From Myxococcales bacterium (GTDB lineage Bacteria > Myxococcota_A > Polyangia > Palsa-1104 > JAEUJZ01), in contig JAEUKB010000050.1 of the NCBI GenBank assembly GCA_016794365.1, positions 1 to 64,000 of the forward strand: a DNA stretch of 64,000 nucleotides, written 5' to 3'. Positions 61,438-64,000 of the stretch are shown piece after piece. How positions within the stretch are numbered: position 1 is the stretch's first letter; the number at the start of each line of letters is the position of its first letter. Below the pieces are notes generated by a model, which had not been told where the DNA came from, ran no database searches, and saw nothing but the letters and a program-made list of their open reading frames with translations. The position numbers and the translations under genes were made by a program.

Positions 61438-63465
61438 CTACTGCACCAGCGTCAGCCAGCCTGCACTGGCGCCGCCCATCACGGGCGTGCCGTTTGGCAG
61501 CACCACACCCGCCGTCACGCTCCCCACCGTATCCGTCCGCACCACCGCAAACGCCGTCCCGTTCCACTTCAAGATCGTCCCGCCATCCCCCACGACGTAG
61601 AAGTCGGAGTGATTTTTGCCGAAGATGTGGCGCAGGGTCTTGGTGGTCTTCGTCTCGACGGGGCCAAACGGTGTCACGGTGTCGCCCTGCGTCTTGTAGC
61701 GATAGATGTTGCCCCCGGTGCCCGCCACCCAGATGTCGAGTCCCGAGCTGCCCGCCGACTGCGTGGTCCAGATCGAGTAGGCCGTCTGCGTCCCCAGGTT
61801 CGTGCCGGTGGTGGTGATCGGACTACAGCTGGAGCTTGTGCAGCTCTGAAGCGCCATTCCTTTTCCGGCGACGTACGCTTGGCCGTTCACCGCCGCGACA
61901 GCGCTCATCGGCACGTTCGTCAGCGACATGCTCGTCACGATGACCCACGAGATCCCGTTCCACGCGATCACCCGCCCGTTTTGCTTGCTCGCATCGCTAC
62001 CGACCGCCCACACCGCGCTTGCATTGACCCCGCTGATCGCCACCAAGTCGTCGCTCACGCTCGTCGCTTGGGGCGACCACGTCGATCCATCGTACGAATA
62101 CGACAGCCCACTTTTTCCGACGACCCAAGCCAGCCGATTGCCCGTGGGCGCTGGATCCACCCACATCGCCAGCCCCACCCAGCCCGCGTTGCCAATCTGC
62201 ACCCGCGACCCCAGCGACACAAAGTCACTCGTGATGCTGTAGGTGTTGCCATCGAGCCCTTGCCCCATCGCAATCGCCCCCGACACTGGCGTCGCAATCG
62301 CCCCCATCGCTTGCGGCGCGGGCAGCAGCTCATCGAACGAATCGACCCACGTCATGCCGTTCCAGCGGCTCCGCACCGAGCGCGAGTTCCCCCCCACCAT
62401 CGCCGCCGAGCTGAGCGAAAAGTTCCAGACATCGTAGTTTGGACGAGCCAAAAAGCCGCCCGCGTTTGCCAGCGACCACGCCCCCGCAACCGAGCGAAAC
62501 AGCGCCCCGCTCTGCGCCACGATCCAGCCGCTGCCATCGCCGCTCACCGACACCCCGAGTAGCTCGGGCGCGCCCGCCAGCAGCGCCGAAGAAAACGCCG
62601 TCCCATTCCACGTAAGGACCGTGCCGCTGCTGCCCACCACGATGATGGCGCTCGCGCTGCGACCGTGTACCGCGTTCAAGTTTGCGGTGGTGCCGCTTGC
62701 GACCGCCGCCCAGCTCGTGCCGTTGTAGCGAAGGATCGTGCCGCTGTCGCCGACGGCCCACAGGTTCTGACCGTCTGGACCGAAGATGCCTTGTAGGTTC
62801 GCGGTCGTGCCCGAGACCTGCCGGGTGAGCTTGCTGCCGTCCCACTGCAAGATCGTCCCGCCCGTGCCGACAAACCACACGCGGCCACTCACGCCGAACA
62901 CTGCCCGCAGCTGCTCCCCCGCGCCCAGCAGGTCGGTCGCAACCTCGCTTATCAAGCCGCCCTGGAACCGCACAATCCGCCGCCCTTCGATCACCCACAC
63001 ATCGGTGTTCGACGCGGCATAGACATCGACAAACGCGCTCTGCGCCCCGCAGCTTGTGACGGTGTTCCAGATTTTTCCGTCGTAGTGAAGGATGCGGCTC
63101 CCGCTGACGGCCCAGATGTCGCTCTCGCTCACCGCGTACAGCCGCTTGGTCGGCCCCGTCCCGAGCGGAGCCTGCACGCAGAACATCTCGCGCTCGCACT
63201 GATACGTCACGGGACCGCTACAGGTTGTCGGCAGCCCCCCATCGCCGCTGCCAGGGTCGGGGCTCGACAGGTCGAGCAGCGTGGTCAGCCGGGATTCACA
63301 CTGGCGCGTCTGCGGATTGCACACTTCGTCCGCCGCACAGCCGTAGCCCGGTGCCTCGCAGCTTGCCGGGTTGGGCGTCTTGTAGCCGACCCACAGCGAC
63401 TCACAACCAACCAGTGCAGCCGCCGCCAAGGCAAGCCCACCACAGATCTGAAACCAGCGATGCAT
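61438..63465 (-). CDS. Lipoprotein with beta-propeller-like repeats
   Basis: The 675-residue protein has a lipoprotein signal (ALAAAALVGC, Cys about 21). A short Cys-rich spacer (CEAPGYGCAADEVCNPQTRQC) follows, and most of the length is made of repeats with the frame W-A-V-G-D-S-G-T-I-L-R-Y-N-G-T-S-W (seen as GTGGTILQWDG, GDSGTILRYNG and GSSGTVLTWNG). This is the Ycf48/BNR-like propeller pattern used for ligand or protein recognition. It ends GASAGWLTLVQ. The ATG at 63465 has GGGGAA upstream. Function unknown. It is the first large gene before a partial PEGA gene on the same strand. Confidence 0.82.
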   Translation of the reverse strand: MHRWFQICGGLALAAAALVGCESLWVGYKTPNPASCEAPGYGCAADEVCNPQTRQCESRLTTLLDLSSPDPGSGDGGLPTTCSGPVTYQCEREMFCVQAPLGTGPTKRLYAVSESDIWAVSGSRILHYDGKIWNTVTSCGAQSAFVDVYAASNTDVWVIEGRRIVRFQGGLISEVATDLLGAGEQLRAVFGVSGRVWFVGTGGTILQWDGSKLTRQVSGTTANLQGIFGPDGQNLWAVGDSGTILRYNGTSWAAVASGTTANLNAVHGRSASAIIVVGSSGTVLTWNGTAFSSALLAGAPELLGVSVSGDGSGWIVAQSGALFRSVAGAWSLANAGGFLARPNYDVWNFSLSSAAMVGGNSRSVRSRWNGMTWVDSFDELLPAPQAMGAIATPVSGAIAMGQGLDGNTYSITSDFVSLGSRVQIGNAGWVGLAMWVDPAPTGNRLAWVVGKSGLSYSYDGSTWSPQATSVSDDLVAISGVNASAVWAVGSDASKQNGRVIAWNGISWVIVTSMSLTNVPMSAVAAVNGQAYVAGKGMALQSCTSSSCSPITTTGTNLGTQTAYSIWTTQSAGSSGLDIWVAGTGGNIYRYKTQGDTVTPFGPVETKTTKTLRHIFGKNHSDFYVVGDGGTILKWNGTAFAVVRTDTVGSVTAGVVLPNGTPVMGGASAGWLTLVQ

Positions 63466-63537
63466 CGGCAGTTCCCCCTCACCCGCTCGCCCTTTGTCCA
63501 TCCCAGCCGGGACCGACTTTCGGCAGCGTGTTTGTGT

Positions 63538-64000
63538 TCACTTCCCAGGATACGGTGCCGCAGCCTTCGTCGGCCAGGCCATGACCAGCGCGCCCCCCAC
63601 GGTGAGCCCCAGCGAAAGACCGACTAGCCCGCCACCCACCTGGCCGGTGCTGTACAGGTAGTTACACGGCGCGCCCTCCGGCGGATCCGACGCATCCCCA
63701 CACTGACCGTTGCGCAGCAGCGCCGACACCCCCAACCCACCCACGATCAGCCCCGACGCGATCAGCCCGCCCCCGACCAAAAAACGCCACAGCGGACGCG
63801 GCGGCCTGACCAGCGCACGCGACGAATCGCTCAGCGCCTGCTGCGACACCCCCGGCTGAAGCTGCACCGCCACCGTCAGCGTCTTTTCGCCCTGCACCAC
63901 CAGCGACTCGTGGTGATCGGCATAGCCCGGCAGCGCCACCGTCAGCGCATGCGACCCCGCAAGCAGCGCCCGCTGATACGGCGTCACGCCACGCACCTGC
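63538..64000 (-). CDS. PEGA-domain membrane protein, partial
   Basis: The frame runs off the window at 64000, so only the last 152 or so residues are seen. They include a PEGA-like segment (PYQRALLAGSHALTVALPGYADHHESLVVQGEK) and two hydrophobic segments (LVGGGLIASGLIVGGLGVSALL and VGGGLVGLSLGLTVGGALVMA), with two Cys between them. The continuing codons before the apparent start remain PEGA-like, so the true start lies outside. It is probably a TPR/PEGA membrane protein of the kind common in this genome. It lies 36 bases from the propeller lipoprotein gene on the same strand. Confidence 0.7.
   Translation of the reverse strand, partial: QVRGVTPYQRALLAGSHALTVALPGYADHHESLVVQGEKTLTVAVQLQPGVSQQALSDSSRALVRPPRPLWRFLVGGGLIASGLIVGGLGVSALLRNGQCGDASDPPEGAPCNYLYSTGQVGGGLVGLSLGLTVGGALVMAWPTKAAAPYPGK

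Noticed and set aside
1..64000. tRNA, rRNA and insertion sequences
   Set aside because: I looked at every intergenic gap and found no cloverleaf with CCA-type ends, no rRNA stretch and no transposase with terminal repeats.

Overview
The window looks like part of a chromosome from the Myxococcota or a close deltaproteobacterial relative. This is an inference from gene content. Four Hanks-type Ser/Thr kinase genes (one of them broken) and a pseudokinase are present, PEGA domains recur, many genes encode secreted lipoproteins of unknown function, and base composition is GC-rich. No rRNA, tRNA, CRISPR array or insertion sequence was recognised.

Layout. 1-1.1 kb has no convincing gene and abuts a Ser/Thr kinase cut off just after its catalytic loop. 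2-8 kb holds a di-haem cytochrome c peroxidase-like lipoprotein, a PHB-depolymerase-type esterase, an OPA-family transporter and small envelope proteins. 8-27 kb is the housekeeping block: holA, a degenerate zinc-dehydrogenase-like gene, a zinc-ribbon ParA with a ribbon-helix-helix partner, ddl, a membrane M28 peptidase, a MerR regulator, a nitrilase-family amidase, hrcA-grpE-dnaJ-recA, a PEGA kinase, and dnaA with a DnaA-box cluster that marks a candidate origin. 27-31 kb has an unusual outer-membrane-barrel/SppA fusion and a second PEGA kinase. 31-44 kb is an accessory region: a duplicated tail-tube-fold protein, a substrate-binding-like secreted protein, a 42-bp tandem repeat array beside an AT-richer orphan ParA gene, a secreted hydrolase with an anchored partner, lipoproteins, a kinase with a polytopic tail, and a transglutaminase-elicitor-like lipoprotein. 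44-50 kb holds crtI-crtB and lon. 50.7-56.7 kb is a tightly packed co-directional run: pseudokinase, OmpA-like barrel, GNAT, CYTH, FolB and a RibD-C reductase, met by a convergent VUT-family transporter. 57-64 kb has a B12-type radical SAM protein, a JmjC ribosomal oxygenase, an Rpn-nuclease tail fragment, a beta-propeller lipoprotein and a PEGA protein that runs off the window.

How the genes fit together. Replication (dnaA, holA), recombination (recA), protein quality control (hrcA, grpE, dnaJ, lon) and cell-wall precursor synthesis (ddl) form a conserved core. Around it lie signalling kinases and envelope proteins. The best candidates for undescribed biology are the repeat-associated orphan ParA, the barrel-SppA fusion, the tandem tail-tube protein, the hydrolase/anchored-partner pair and the transglutaminase-elicitor homologue.
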